A model generated the notes under the pieces. That model saw only the letters and a program-made list of their open reading frames with translations, did not search any database and was not told the origin of the DNA. A program made the translations under genes and the position numbers. Positions 26,626 to 34,919 of a stretch of 64,000 nucleotides of DNA are shown here, piece by piece. The stretch's first letter is position 1; each line of letters begins with the position of its first letter. The stretch is from positions 247,812 through 311,811 of the forward strand of contig NZ_JANTYS010000008.1 of assembly GCF_024808255.1 (NCBI RefSeq), read 5' to 3'. The DNA comes from Mucilaginibacter dorajii. GTDB lineage: Bacteria > Bacteroidota > Bacteroidia > Sphingobacteriales > Sphingobacteriaceae.

Positions 26626-27936
26626 ATGAGTTCAAGCAACAGTTCTTATGAGGTAATTCAGCAGCTTCAATACCAGATTGAAGTCGACCAGGATTTCGCA
26701 AACGCGTTAACCAATTCCTTAGTCTCGGCAAATACGCTGGCAACGGCTAATCTCGATCTTGATTTGTACAACGCCCTTAATGAGTTATATTCCAATGACG
26801 GCTGGCCGCTTAATCCGCAGGACTATCTAAGCTACCTCACCATTTTTGCCGAAGTAATCCCCAGCGAAAATAGCGGAGCTTATGATCCCTGGCAAAACAC
26901 GCCGGGCGTGAACGGCTATAGCAGGGAAATTTATGATCGCCTGTGCCAGTTTTACTGGCTGATAGACCAGGGTGCCGCCGGTTTTACACTGCAGGATTAT
27001 GTAAGCACGGTAAATGGTTTCGTTTTTGCCGACTGGCTTGTAGCCTATGCTATTGCCTGGGGCAGTTTTTTAGATACGCCGGCTTCCCTAACGCCAGCGG
27101 CACTTCTATCTTACCAAAACGACCCCGAATATAACCTGCAGGATTACTCGGATGATTCACCTAACTGGGTTTCGTTCAATACTTTCTTTTATCGCCAGCT
27201 CAATTCAATCAAGCCCGATGGTACACCCATGCGCCCGATTGCAAACCCCGGCGACAATACAGTCATCTGCTCGCCAGCTGATTGTACTTTTAAAGCCAGT
27301 TACCAGATTGATGGCAATGGGAATGTGTTAGATACCGACGGCAACCCTACCATGGTCACCCTAAAAGAAACCCATACCATCGGCAATATCAACGATTTAC
27401 TGGCCGAAGGAGGTAATGAGTATGCGCTCAATTTTTATAACGGAACTTTTGTTCATTATTTTTTAAGCCCATTTGATTACCACCGGTTTCACACCCCGGT
27501 AAGCGGAACCGTTTTGGACCTGGCTGCTGTGCAGGGGAAGGTGTATCTTGCTGTAGATATAGCAGATAATCAGTTTGATGCCCCAGATTCGTCAGAAGAT
27601 GGATATGAATTTTCGCAGGCCAGGGGAGTGCTTGTAATTGACACCAGTACCAGCGGCTCCAACATTGGGTTGGTGGCTACCGTGCCTATCGGGATGTGCC
27701 AGGTATCATCGGTTACCATGTACACTGCCGAACTTCAGGGTGCTGAAGTGGTTAAAGGGCAGGAATTTGGGCATTTTGCATTTGGTGGTTCTGATATTAT
27801 TATGCTTTTTGAACAACCTCTTAACGAGTTGAAGTTGATCACGAACGTAGCAAACGCGCAGCCGCCTGCAAGTTACCAGCCAACCAACCCATATCACTTT
27901 AAATACGGTGAGGTATCTGTTATTATTACAGCGTAA
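26626..27936 (+). CDS. Phosphatidylserine-decarboxylase-like pyruvoyl enzyme with unusual N-terminal region
   Basis: 436 residues. The C-terminal ~260 match the PSD fold: SFNTFFYRQLNSIKPDGTPMRPI near residue 185, VICSPADC, YHRFHTPVSG near 292, and KGQEFGHFAFGGSDIIMLFE, where G388-S389 is the expected self-cleavage site giving a pyruvoyl group on a ~48-residue alpha chain. The first ~180 residues (acidic, Trp/Tyr-rich, no membrane helix) are not a domain I can name; PSD-related amino-acid decarboxylases such as fungal PsiD also carry N-terminal extensions. Lacking a membrane anchor, it may decarboxylate a soluble amino acid rather than phosphatidylserine. It is convergent with a PLD-like gene across a shared terminator. 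Confidence 0.78.
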   Translation: MSSSNSSYEVIQQLQYQIEVDQDFANALTNSLVSANTLATANLDLDLYNALNELYSNDGWPLNPQDYLSYLTIFAEVIPSENSGAYDPWQNTPGVNGYSREIYDRLCQFYWLIDQGAAGFTLQDYVSTVNGFVFADWLVAYAIAWGSFLDTPASLTPAALLSYQNDPEYNLQDYSDDSPNWVSFNTFFYRQLNSIKPDGTPMRPIANPGDNTVICSPADCTFKASYQIDGNGNVLDTDGNPTMVTLKETHTIGNINDLLAEGGNEYALNFYNGTFVHYFLSPFDYHRFHTPVSGTVLDLAAVQGKVYLAVDIADNQFDAPDSSEDGYEFSQARGVLVIDTSTSGSNIGLVATVPIGMCQVSSVTMYTAELQGAEVVKGQEFGHFAFGGSDIIMLFEQPLNELKLITNVANAQPPASYQPTNPYHFKYGEVSVIITA

Positions 27937-28020
27937 GTTACGGGAAATACAGCATGTTTGGTAAACATGGGAAAAGTAAAGGCGTAGTTTTTGCTTACTA
28001 ATTCAGCAGAACTGTTTTTT

Positions 28021-28061
28021 ATAATAAGAAAGAGGGGCTTGGTGCTGCTCTTTCTTATTAT
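28021..28061. terminator. Bidirectional terminator between convergent genes
   Basis: ATAATAAGAAAGAG (28021-28034) and CTCTTTCTTATTAT (28048-28061) form a 14-bp perfect stem with a 13-nt loop, with T- and A-rich flanks on both sides, between the decarboxylase-like and PLD-like genes. Confidence 0.75.
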
Positions 28062-28170
28062 AAAAATGCTCGTGGTAACGGCTTTTGAGTAGAATTTAGC
28101 CGGTAAAAGAATCACAGGGCCACCAGGTAATCTTACATTGCGCAATACTTGCGCCAAAATCATTATTTTT

Positions 28171-29931
28171 TCAGCCACACCACTCCTTTAAATGGCGTAA
28201 AAGCCTGGTGCCACCCAGGTAGCTTTGTTGCCAAACCGGATCGGGATTTAAATGGCTCCAAACATTCTGATGCGCTTTCAATTTGGCATCCAAATACCCA
28301 CGCCAGCGATAATGATCATAGGTTGCCATGCAGGCAACGGCGTAATGCTGTGCAAGCTTTTTATTCCCTTTTATAACTACAAAGTTCTCATCGTTATCCT
28401 GGCTTGCACTTGTTGAAAAATTATGCGAACCAGTAACAACGATTGGATTGTCGCTAAAGGCGTCTATAACAATCATTTTAGCGTGGGTAATAGCAAACCC
28501 TATTGAACCAAGGAATACATTGCGTGTTACTTCACCAACCCACCAGGCAAAATCTGTGGTAACGCCATCCGGCTGTATAAGGTCGGTTTTATAATTTTGC
28601 CCGCTTTGTTCATCTAACAGCTCGAATTTCTCCTGATTGCTGGCTATCACGGTACTTACAACACCCCTGATGTACATATTGGGGTCAGTTCTCTTTTGAA
28701 GTATACTGGCAAGTGGCTCACTGCCGGGTTGAAACATCACATACAGTATGGATTCTTTTGCGCTGTTTACAAGGTCTTGTAAATATTTTATATCAACTGG
28801 TGTGGTATGCGCGGGTGCTTTTGCGGTTCGGGTAAACCAGGCCTTTAATATTCCCGCATCTTTTGGGGCATTACCGTTAAAAGCCACCAATTCAGGAGAT
28901 ATACCGCTTCCGGCGCCTTTTAATACTTTCCAATAATCATAGTAGGTTTTGGCGGCTGTTTTATTAGTTATAATGATGCCGTTATTAAGTTGGGTACATA
29001 ACCCGGTTGGGGTCCAGTTGGTACTGCCGGTTAAAACAGAGATTGCGGTATCTGTACGGTTATCAACCGTGATTAGGATCTTGTTGTGACCTAATCCCAG
29101 GTTGCCTAAAATACGGTCGTAAATATTAAGGCCTTCATGTTTGAGTATGCCCCTGATGTCTTTATTTTCGTCGCCGTGTGTATTTGCACCATCCGATAGT
29201 ATGATATGGGCACGGCCGCCAATCTGTTTTAATTTGCCAATTAGTTCATCATCGGCAAGCTCAAATAGCGCGGCATGAATTTCTAAAAACGGATTCGCTA
29301 TAACATCATCCAATAATTTAAGTATAGCAAGCCTTAACTCGCCCGAGAGGAATATCCTCAGTGGTTCCTGCAATAGTTTAACATGATTTGAAATATCTGT
29401 TGCTGTCCAGTTTTTTTCACGGGCAATCCTGGCAACATATTGAGACATTACTGTACCACGGTTAAAATAAACCGCGAAATCCTGATCGACAATACCGCTT
29501 ACAGCGATCTCATCAGTCCAATCAGATTTGGCTATTACATCGAGTTCCGTTTTACCGATAACCGTATCTGCCTTTTTGCCCATGCACGATATCCTGTATT
29601 TAACAAAATCGTTATTGTTTGCGCCATGTTCCGTCCAATCGTAGCGCTGAAATGGCCATATTGATGAGGGTTGGGCAATATCCTTTGGGTCATTAGGATC
29701 AACAGCCGAATTGGTAAACCCCACACGGTTTAACAATATCTCTGGTGTAGATGGCCATCCGGCAGATGTCTTTCGTAGTCTTTCGATCATAAATCCGATG
29801 CTCCCCTCAACAGGCGAATCAATGCCATTGGCATCAAGTGTTCGCCAGGTGAGTTGAACATCATCACAATTGCTGTAAAAGCTGACTTTGATTTTAACGT
29901 CGGTAGGTTTGATGAAAGCGGGCGCTGCCAT
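28171..29931 (-). CDS. Phospholipase-D-like protein with two HKD motifs
   Basis: 586 residues, no signal peptide visible. The N-terminal ~130 residues look like a beta-sandwich (VKIKVSFYSNCDDVQLTWRTLD). Two PLD repeats follow: GHNKILITVDNRTD with H282/K284 and LTGSTNWT, and HAKMIVIDAFSDN with H483/K485/D490 and VTGSHNFS. In the first, five residues rather than four separate Lys from Asp, a small deviation. PLD-superfamily enzymes use the two HKD halves as one phosphodiesterase site acting on lipids or nucleic acid. A substrate cannot be assigned. It is convergent with the PSD-like gene, so the two may serve phospholipid turnover (inference). Confidence 0.85.
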   Translation of the reverse strand: MAAPAFIKPTDVKIKVSFYSNCDDVQLTWRTLDANGIDSPVEGSIGFMIERLRKTSAGWPSTPEILLNRVGFTNSAVDPNDPKDIAQPSSIWPFQRYDWTEHGANNNDFVKYRISCMGKKADTVIGKTELDVIAKSDWTDEIAVSGIVDQDFAVYFNRGTVMSQYVARIAREKNWTATDISNHVKLLQEPLRIFLSGELRLAILKLLDDVIANPFLEIHAALFELADDELIGKLKQIGGRAHIILSDGANTHGDENKDIRGILKHEGLNIYDRILGNLGLGHNKILITVDNRTDTAISVLTGSTNWTPTGLCTQLNNGIIITNKTAAKTYYDYWKVLKGAGSGISPELVAFNGNAPKDAGILKAWFTRTAKAPAHTTPVDIKYLQDLVNSAKESILYVMFQPGSEPLASILQKRTDPNMYIRGVVSTVIASNQEKFELLDEQSGQNYKTDLIQPDGVTTDFAWWVGEVTRNVFLGSIGFAITHAKMIVIDAFSDNPIVVTGSHNFSTSASQDNDENFVVIKGNKKLAQHYAVACMATYDHYRWRGYLDAKLKAHQNVWSHLNPDPVWQQSYLGGTRLLRHLKEWCG

Positions 29932-30002
29932 AATGATAAAATTTAAGGTTTTGGTTTGGTAACTATTTGATTATAAATCTACTGAATTTATTATTTAGTA
30001 AT

Positions 30003-30029
30003 TGTCAAATATTTATTAAAATATTGACA
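30003..30029. promoter_or_regulatory. AT-rich inverted repeat upstream of the PLD-like gene
   Basis: TGTCAA...TTGACA ends with AT-only filler (30003-30029), 72 bp upstream of the PLD-like start. It could be an operator, or part of the terminator of the EamA gene, which is transcribed toward it. Confidence 0.3.
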
Positions 30030-30138
30030 TATGCCCATGGCCGGTTATTCACTGTATCTGCTGCCTACCGGAGATTTTACTTCATTATTCGATATTGGGC
30101 GTTCAGTGTTCGATATTAAAATCAACCTTAAATCCTGG

Positions 30139-31002
30139 TTACCCCAAACTCAACGCAACTATCCCCCCAAGTATCAATACACTTGCAATAAGCCTTCTTT
30201 TACCGTCATTTTCATTAAACACCCGTGAGCCCATAAATACCCCCAGTAAAATGCTTGTTTCCCGTGCCGGTGCAACAACCGATAATGGCGCGTATTTCAG
30301 TGCCTCCAATACCAATATATAAGCCGCCGGACTTAATAAAGCAATGGCAACCATAATCCATTTATGCTCCCCGAGCTCGCGTTTTAATTCATCCTTTTGC
30401 CTTATCACGAATGGGAAAAGGAAAACGGTGCTAAAAAGGTTGGCCTTAAGGGTAAGCGTTAATGGCGATACAGCATATGTTTTTACCGCGATAGCATCGT
30501 TAAAAGTGTATAAGGCTATGAACAAACCGGTAAGCAGGCCGTAAGTAATGCCCGTCATGATCTTGCTGTTATTTTCCTTTTTGAAGCTTAACCCGGTAAT
30601 AATTAAAACACCTGCAACAATCAGCAGCAAGCCGGCTACCGAACTGAGCTTCAGTTTCTCATGCAGGAACAAAATGGCGGCTACAAACGATACCAGCGGT
30701 GCTGAGCCACGGGCAAGCGGGTACACTACCGAAAGATCGGCGTTTCTGTAGCCCTTTTGCAATACGATAAAGTAGGTTAGGTGCAGCACCGAACTGCTTA
30801 ATGAAAACCACAACAGTGGCTGCGAATAAATAGTATGCCCCTGCTTTATCTGATAGATTAAAACAGGCAGGTACAAAATATTACTGGCTATGTACTGAAG
30901 CCATATAAAAGGGATTTTACCCTTTGTTTTCTTAGCAAGCAGGTTCCATGAAGCATGAAGAATGGCCGCTGTAAGTACCAGCCCCAAAACGTATAAACTC
31001 AT
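30139..31002 (-). CDS. EamA-family (DMT) transporter
   Basis: 287 residues with ten predicted membrane helices in two EamA repeats. The first repeat contains AILHASWNLLAKKTKGKIPFIWLQY and SVVYPLARGSAPLVSFVAAILFLHEKLKLS; the second LTLKANLFSTVFLFPFV and APLSVVAPARETSILLGVFMGSRVFNE. The drug/metabolite transporter superfamily exports amino acids, nucleobases or other small metabolites; no substrate can be read. The gene is isolated, with 136 bp before the PLD-like promoter. Confidence 0.86.
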   Translation of the reverse strand: MSLYVLGLVLTAAILHASWNLLAKKTKGKIPFIWLQYIASNILYLPVLIYQIKQGHTIYSQPLLWFSLSSSVLHLTYFIVLQKGYRNADLSVVYPLARGSAPLVSFVAAILFLHEKLKLSSVAGLLLIVAGVLIITGLSFKKENNSKIMTGITYGLLTGLFIALYTFNDAIAVKTYAVSPLTLTLKANLFSTVFLFPFVIRQKDELKRELGEHKWIMVAIALLSPAAYILVLEALKYAPLSVVAPARETSILLGVFMGSRVFNENDGKRRLIASVLILGGIVALSLG

Positions 31003-31318
31003 GTTAGTTTAAAATGTAAAATGCCCGCGTATGTAGTTGCAAATAGTTGTATTTTTTTGTGGAGTCTGAATTGTAAACAAGGTCGGCACCCAATAATGAT
31101 TTCAAATAAATAATGGTGTTACCTGCGGCCCGGGCTTTACGCTCATACTACACAAGCCTTAGCCACATTGGCCGGTATCCGCTGCAATCCCTAACACAAA
31201 AAATTGTCCGAACCACGATTCATCAGATTAATGGATCTTTATTAGGCACACAAAATTGCTATTTATCCTTATTCCATCAAAGCTGTCTTAATTCTTGACT
31301 CTAATCTCTTGACTCTTC
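31003..31318. other. 316-bp intergenic region
   Basis: No gene is seen. Near 31200-31235 is GTCCGAACCACGATTCATC, a phrase I associate with degenerate Bacteroidota intergenic repeats. The last 30 bp carry a low-complexity run CTTGACTCTAATCTCTTGAC that recurs as CTTGATTCTTAACTCTTGAC at 33938. No RNA gene is recognised. Confidence 0.4.
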
Positions 31319-31627
31319 TTACTTTAATCTCACCACCAACCCATCCATTTCCTCGGTAACCCGCATCTGGCAGGCCAGGCGACTGTGCTCGTCGGCGTTG
31401 GGTAAAGTATCCAGCATGTCAAGCTCGTTATCGCTGGCGTGAAAATATTGTTCGGGACCTTCTAATACTTCTACGTGGCAGGTGGCGCACAGAGCCATGC
31501 CGCCGCAGGTGGCCAGCACATCATATTCTGATGCTTTTAAAACCTCCATCAGGCTCAGGTTTATTCCTTCGGGGATTTCAACCGGTTGGCGGATGCCCTC
31601 GCGGTCTTCAATAATTAAGTTGATCAT
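31319..31627 (-). CDS. 2Fe-2S ferredoxin (adrenodoxin-like)
   Basis: 102 residues. Cluster ligands are C41, C47 and C50 in ATCGGMALCATCHV and C86 in RLACQM, the C-x5-C-x2-C...C spacing of adrenodoxin/Isc-type ferredoxins. An acidic segment (ASDNELDMLDTLPNADEH) between the third and fourth cysteines is the reductase-docking helix. It lies 2 bp downstream of a ferredoxin-NADP reductase gene, so the two form an electron-transfer pair. The partner oxidase or assimilatory enzyme is not in the window. Confidence 0.9.
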   Translation of the reverse strand: MINLIIEDREGIRQPVEIPEGINLSLMEVLKASEYDVLATCGGMALCATCHVEVLEGPEQYFHASDNELDMLDTLPNADEHSRLACQMRVTEEMDGLVVRLK

Positions 31628-31629
31628 GG

Positions 31630-32640
31630 TTAAAAAGCGGTTACGCCATAAACGGTGGTGTATTTAAAACTCAGTTTTTGCTCGGGGTAAACATATTTGA
31701 AGGCGCTTTGAGCCATCAGCGCCGCCTCGTGGAAACCGCAAAGGATCAGCTTTAATTTACCCGGGTAGGTATTGATATCGCCAATGGCGTAAATGCGCTC
31801 TACGTTGGTGCTGTAATCCCTGGTATTCACCTCAATGGCCGAGAAGCTGATGTTTAGACCCCAATTGGCAATCGGCCCCAGTTTTGGGCTAAGGCCGAAT
31901 AGGGGTATAAAATGATCGGCAGCGATATGGCTGGCCTCGTTGTTCCTGTCAAGTAGAGTGATCTCCTGCAAGTGGCCTTCGCCGGTCAAAGCAACCACGT
32001 TTGATTTCAGGATCAGGTCTATCTTCCCTTCTTTGGCCAGTTCAAAAACTTTTTCGGCAGAATCCGGCACACCCCTGAAGGTGTCTCCACGGTGGATGAG
32101 GGTAACACGTTCGGCAATGTTGGCCAGGAAAATGGCCCAGTCTAAGGCAGAGTCGCCACCACCGGCCAGCACCACTTTACGGTTGCGGAACAGTTCGGGG
32201 TTTTTAACCATATAGGCTACGCCCTTGCCTTCAAAATCCAGCAGGCGGTCAATCTCGGGTTTGCGGGGTTCAAAGCAACCGAGGCCGCCGGCTATCACTA
32301 CCACCTGGCAGTGCACGGTGGTATCGTCGTTGGTTTGTATGGTGTATGATCCGTCGTCGTTCCGGTTAAGGGTTTCCACCCGTTCGCCCAGGCTAAAAGT
32401 AGGGTGGAAGGGGGCCGCCTGCTCCATCAACCTGTCCACTAATTGTTGAGCGGTAACTTCGGGGTAACCGGGGATATCGTAAATGGGTTTGTGCGGATAA
32501 ATTTCAGACAGCTGACCACCCACCTGGGGCAGTACATCAATAAGGTGGCAGCGCATTTTTAACAACCCGGCCTCAAAAATGGCAAACAATCCAACCGGCC
32601 CTGCGCCAATAATGCAAATATCAGTATCAATATGTTCCAT
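31630..32640 (-). CDS. Ferredoxin--NADP+ reductase, thioredoxin-reductase-like type
   Basis: 336 residues from the ATG at 32640 (MEHIDTDICIIGAGPVGLF); the frame is open a further 17 codons upstream, but the GXGXXG strand fits this start and an AGAGCAGG-like ribosome site precedes it. Two Rossmann motifs are present: IIGAGPVG for FAD and VLAGGGDSALDWA for NADPH. The redox CXXC of thioredoxin reductase is absent, as in the YumC/Chlorobium-type FNR family. The C-terminal YAIGDINTYPGKLKLILCGFHEAALMA is the FAD closing motif. Coupled to the ferredoxin gene downstream; a LysR gene lies 76 bp upstream on the same strand. Confidence 0.9.
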   Translation of the reverse strand: MEHIDTDICIIGAGPVGLFAIFEAGLLKMRCHLIDVLPQVGGQLSEIYPHKPIYDIPGYPEVTAQQLVDRLMEQAAPFHPTFSLGERVETLNRNDDGSYTIQTNDDTTVHCQVVVIAGGLGCFEPRKPEIDRLLDFEGKGVAYMVKNPELFRNRKVVLAGGGDSALDWAIFLANIAERVTLIHRGDTFRGVPDSAEKVFELAKEGKIDLILKSNVVALTGEGHLQEITLLDRNNEASHIAADHFIPLFGLSPKLGPIANWGLNISFSAIEVNTRDYSTNVERIYAIGDINTYPGKLKLILCGFHEAALMAQSAFKYVYPEQKLSFKYTTVYGVTAF

Positions 32641-32716
32641 AACCTGCTCTTTTAATTCAGCACTCAAATGTGAGTTTAAAGGCGGCAGCAAACAAATGAT
32701 ATAAAGTAATATACGA

Positions 32717-33616
32717 TTACTTTAAGTTATAATTGGCCAGGCAAAAACGTTTAAAAAGCTCAATCAGTTTGCTGTTTTTGCCATGCAGCTGAATAAACTG
32801 AAAAGTGCGGAAAATTTCCAATCCTTTTACATCAATAATGCTGAGTTCATTATATTTTAACTCGCTCACTACCGATTGTATGGATAGGAAAGTAGCTGTT
32901 TCTGAGTATAAAAGGTATTGTTTGATGGCGATGCTGCTCTCCAGCTGAATTTCGATATTCAAATCCTTCGGACTAACCTGGATGCCGGCCAAAGCATCGT
33001 AAATAACATCTAAGGTGCCCGAACCAGCCTCACGTAAAACCAGGGGAATGTCTAATAATTGTTTCGGACTGATCTCGGCCTTTTTGGATAACTTATTGTT
33101 TGCCCTGGTCACCAGCACAATTTCGTCCTTGGCAAATGGCGAATAAGCCAGTTGCGGCGAGTGGGACGAACCCTCGATGATGGCGATATCCAGCTTTTCG
33201 TCCAGGATCATTTGCGAAACCTGGTCGGTATTGGCCTGTATAAAATTGAAGGTGATCTCGGGGTATGTTTTTTTGAACATAGCCAATATCTTGGGCAAAA
33301 TGGTTTGCGCTACCGTGGTACTGGCACCAATATGTAAGGTGCCGGCTTCCAGGTTGTTAAGCTGGGCAAGTTCGGTTTCAAGCGCGCCATACGTCTGGAA
33401 GATCTTATCAGCATACTGCACCAGTATTTTACCGGCAGTAGTAAGGCTAATGTTATTGCCGTTGCGCTTAAAAAGCTGTACACTAAGCTGTTGTTCCAAC
33501 TCCTTAATATGCTTGGTTACGGCGGGCTGGGTAATAAACAGCTCATTAGCCGCCTTGGTAAAGCTAAGCCGCTGCGCAACCGTATAAAAAACCTTAAGGC
33601 GAAAATCGAAGATCAT
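32717..33616 (-). CDS. LysR-family transcriptional regulator
   Basis: 299 residues. The N-terminal winged helix is FYTVAQRLSFTKAANELFITQPAVTKHIKELEQQLSVQLFKR (residues about 9-50), followed by the linker helix and the two-lobed effector domain (GTLHIGASTTVAQTILPKILAMFKKTYPEI). Same strand and 76 bp upstream of the ferredoxin reductase-ferredoxin pair, so it may regulate them or sulfur/nitrogen assimilation in the manner of CysB/CbbR-type members; that is inference. LysR genes are more often divergent from their targets, so the co-directional order is less usual. Confidence 0.87.
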   Translation of the reverse strand: MIFDFRLKVFYTVAQRLSFTKAANELFITQPAVTKHIKELEQQLSVQLFKRNGNNISLTTAGKILVQYADKIFQTYGALETELAQLNNLEAGTLHIGASTTVAQTILPKILAMFKKTYPEITFNFIQANTDQVSQMILDEKLDIAIIEGSSHSPQLAYSPFAKDEIVLVTRANNKLSKKAEISPKQLLDIPLVLREAGSGTLDVIYDALAGIQVSPKDLNIEIQLESSIAIKQYLLYSETATFLSIQSVVSELKYNELSIIDVKGLEIFRTFQFIQLHGKNSKLIELFKRFCLANYNLK

Positions 33617-33674
33617 CGGGTTAAATGTAGGAGTTTTTTTAATAAAAGAGCCTCATCCTGCCCTCTCCTTTGGA

Positions 33675-33900
33675 CTACTGTGTGTACACATCTTTCAAAA
33701 AAAAGAAAATGTCATTTCGAGGGAGCGAAGCAGGGGCATGAGTGGGGTGCGAGAGAGAAATCTTAGTCGCCTTGAAGGGCCGAATGTCCACTTTTATAAG
33801 ATTTCTCCTCACCGCCGGCGCACAATTCCCCTCCGGTTCGTTCGAAATGACAACGTTGTTGTTTGGTGATAAGATTTCAAAAGATGTGTACGCACAGTAG
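33675..33900. repeat. Palindromic interspersed element, copy 3 (inverted orientation)
   Basis: Outer arms CTACTGTGTGTACACATCTT (33675-33694) and AAAGATGTGTACGCACAGTAG (to 33900). Inside, the order of the asymmetric motifs is reversed relative to copies 1, 2 and 4: the CCGGTTCGTTCGAAATGAC arm is at the right (about 33833-33851) and GTCATTTCGAGGGAGCGAAG at the left. No gene inside. Confidence 0.78.
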
Positions 33901-33978
33901 CTCCTTTGGAGAGGATTTAGGTGAGGCGGTCTTGCCTCTTGATTCTTAACTCTTGACTCTTCTCACTATATTTGTATC

Positions 33979-34518
33979 ATGACAGGAAAATCGCCCAAAG
34001 AATCATATACCATCATGAATGAACTGGTATTACCCAATGATACCAATACATTAAACAACCTGATGGGCGGGCGGTTGCTGCATTGGATGGATATCGCGGC
34101 TGCTATCTCGGCACAAAAGCATTGCAACCGCATTGTAGTAACGGCTTCTGTTGATAACGTATCCTTCCAGTCGCCTATAAAACTGGGCGATGTAATCAGC
34201 ATTGAAGCTAAAGTTACCCGTGCATTCACCACCTCGGTTGAGGTGAGGATGGATGTGTGGGCGCAAAATATTCCATCGGGCACCAAGGTAAAAAGCAATG
34301 AGGCTTATTATACTTTTGTAGCCTTGGATAACGACGGCAAAAAAACACAGGTACCGGTATCACTTCCCGAAACAGAGGAAGAAATAGCGTTATATGAAGG
34401 CGCGTTACGCCGCAGGCAGCTGCGGTTGATCCTGGGCGGTAAAATGGCTGCAAACGATGCTACCGAACTGAAAGCCCTTTTCTTTGGTGAGCAACTGCCC
34501 CTTAATTTGAAAGCTTAA
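33979..34518 (+). CDS. Acyl-CoA thioesterase (hotdog fold, YciA/ACOT type)
   Basis: 179 residues. NDTNTLNNLMGGRLLHWMDIAAAISAQKHC holds the family's N-G-x-x-L-x-x-x-D helix (here GGRLLHWMD), followed by VTASVDNVSFQSPIKLGDVISIEAKV and the strand ARTSVEVRMDV-like sequence FTTSVEVRMDVWAQN. These enzymes hydrolyse acyl-CoA to free acid and CoA in the cytoplasm. The C-terminal ~45 residues (RRRQLRLILGGKMAAND) are an additional helix. Monocistronic; the neighbouring palindromic element may influence its 5' end. Confidence 0.88.
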   Translation: MTGKSPKESYTIMNELVLPNDTNTLNNLMGGRLLHWMDIAAAISAQKHCNRIVVTASVDNVSFQSPIKLGDVISIEAKVTRAFTTSVEVRMDVWAQNIPSGTKVKSNEAYYTFVALDNDGKKTQVPVSLPETEEEIALYEGALRRRQLRLILGGKMAANDATELKALFFGEQLPLNLKA

Positions 34519-34576
34519 GGCGTAACAATTGCCGGGCGGTGTGGTCTAAACTGTAATAGCTTTAAAACCAGCAACC

Positions 34577-34777
34577 ATGAGATACTTTTTATGCTTCCTG
34601 ATGCCGCCCCTTGCCATTTTAACAACCGGCAGGATAGGTGCATTTATCCTCAATATATTTTTGACCTTATTTTTCTGGATCCCCGGCGTTATCCATTCCA
34701 TACTGGTAACCAGCGATTATTACGATGCTAAAAGGCACAGGCAATTGATGAGGGCGACGAGGCGGGCGAGGTGGTAG
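34577..34777 (+). CDS. YqaE/Pmp3-family small membrane protein
   Basis: 66 residues with two transmembrane helices. MRYFLCFLMPPLAILTTGRIGAFILNIFLTLFFWIPGVIHSI matches the Pmp3/YqaE signature (FLPPLAV...G...F..NI.LT...W.PG.IHA). The family modulates membrane potential or responds to salt and cold stress in bacteria, yeast and plants. The tail after the second helix is Arg-rich (RHRQLMRATRRARW). It lies 58 bp after the thioesterase gene on the same strand. Confidence 0.9.
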   Translation: MRYFLCFLMPPLAILTTGRIGAFILNIFLTLFFWIPGVIHSILVTSDYYDAKRHRQLMRATRRARW

Positions 34778-34894
34778 TTAGGTGAGTGGTTGATTAGGTG
34801 AGTGGTTGATTGGGTTTTAGTGGTATAATCATTGGTAAGTTGCTTAATCAACTCAATCCAACCACTCACCTAATCAACTTAATCAACCACTCAC
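34777..34894. repeat. Low-complexity inverted repeat (GGTGAGTGGTTGATTA words)
   Basis: The left arm (34777-34814) repeats GGTGAGTGGTTGATT twice, and the right arm (34858-34894) is its approximate reverse complement (AACCACTCACCTAATCAAC). It starts at the last base of the Pmp3 stop codon and ends about 25 bp before the response-regulator start; a large cruciform or attenuator-like hairpin is possible. Confidence 0.7.
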
Positions 34895-34919
34895 AAAAAA
34901 AAATCCCATATTTGCCTCG

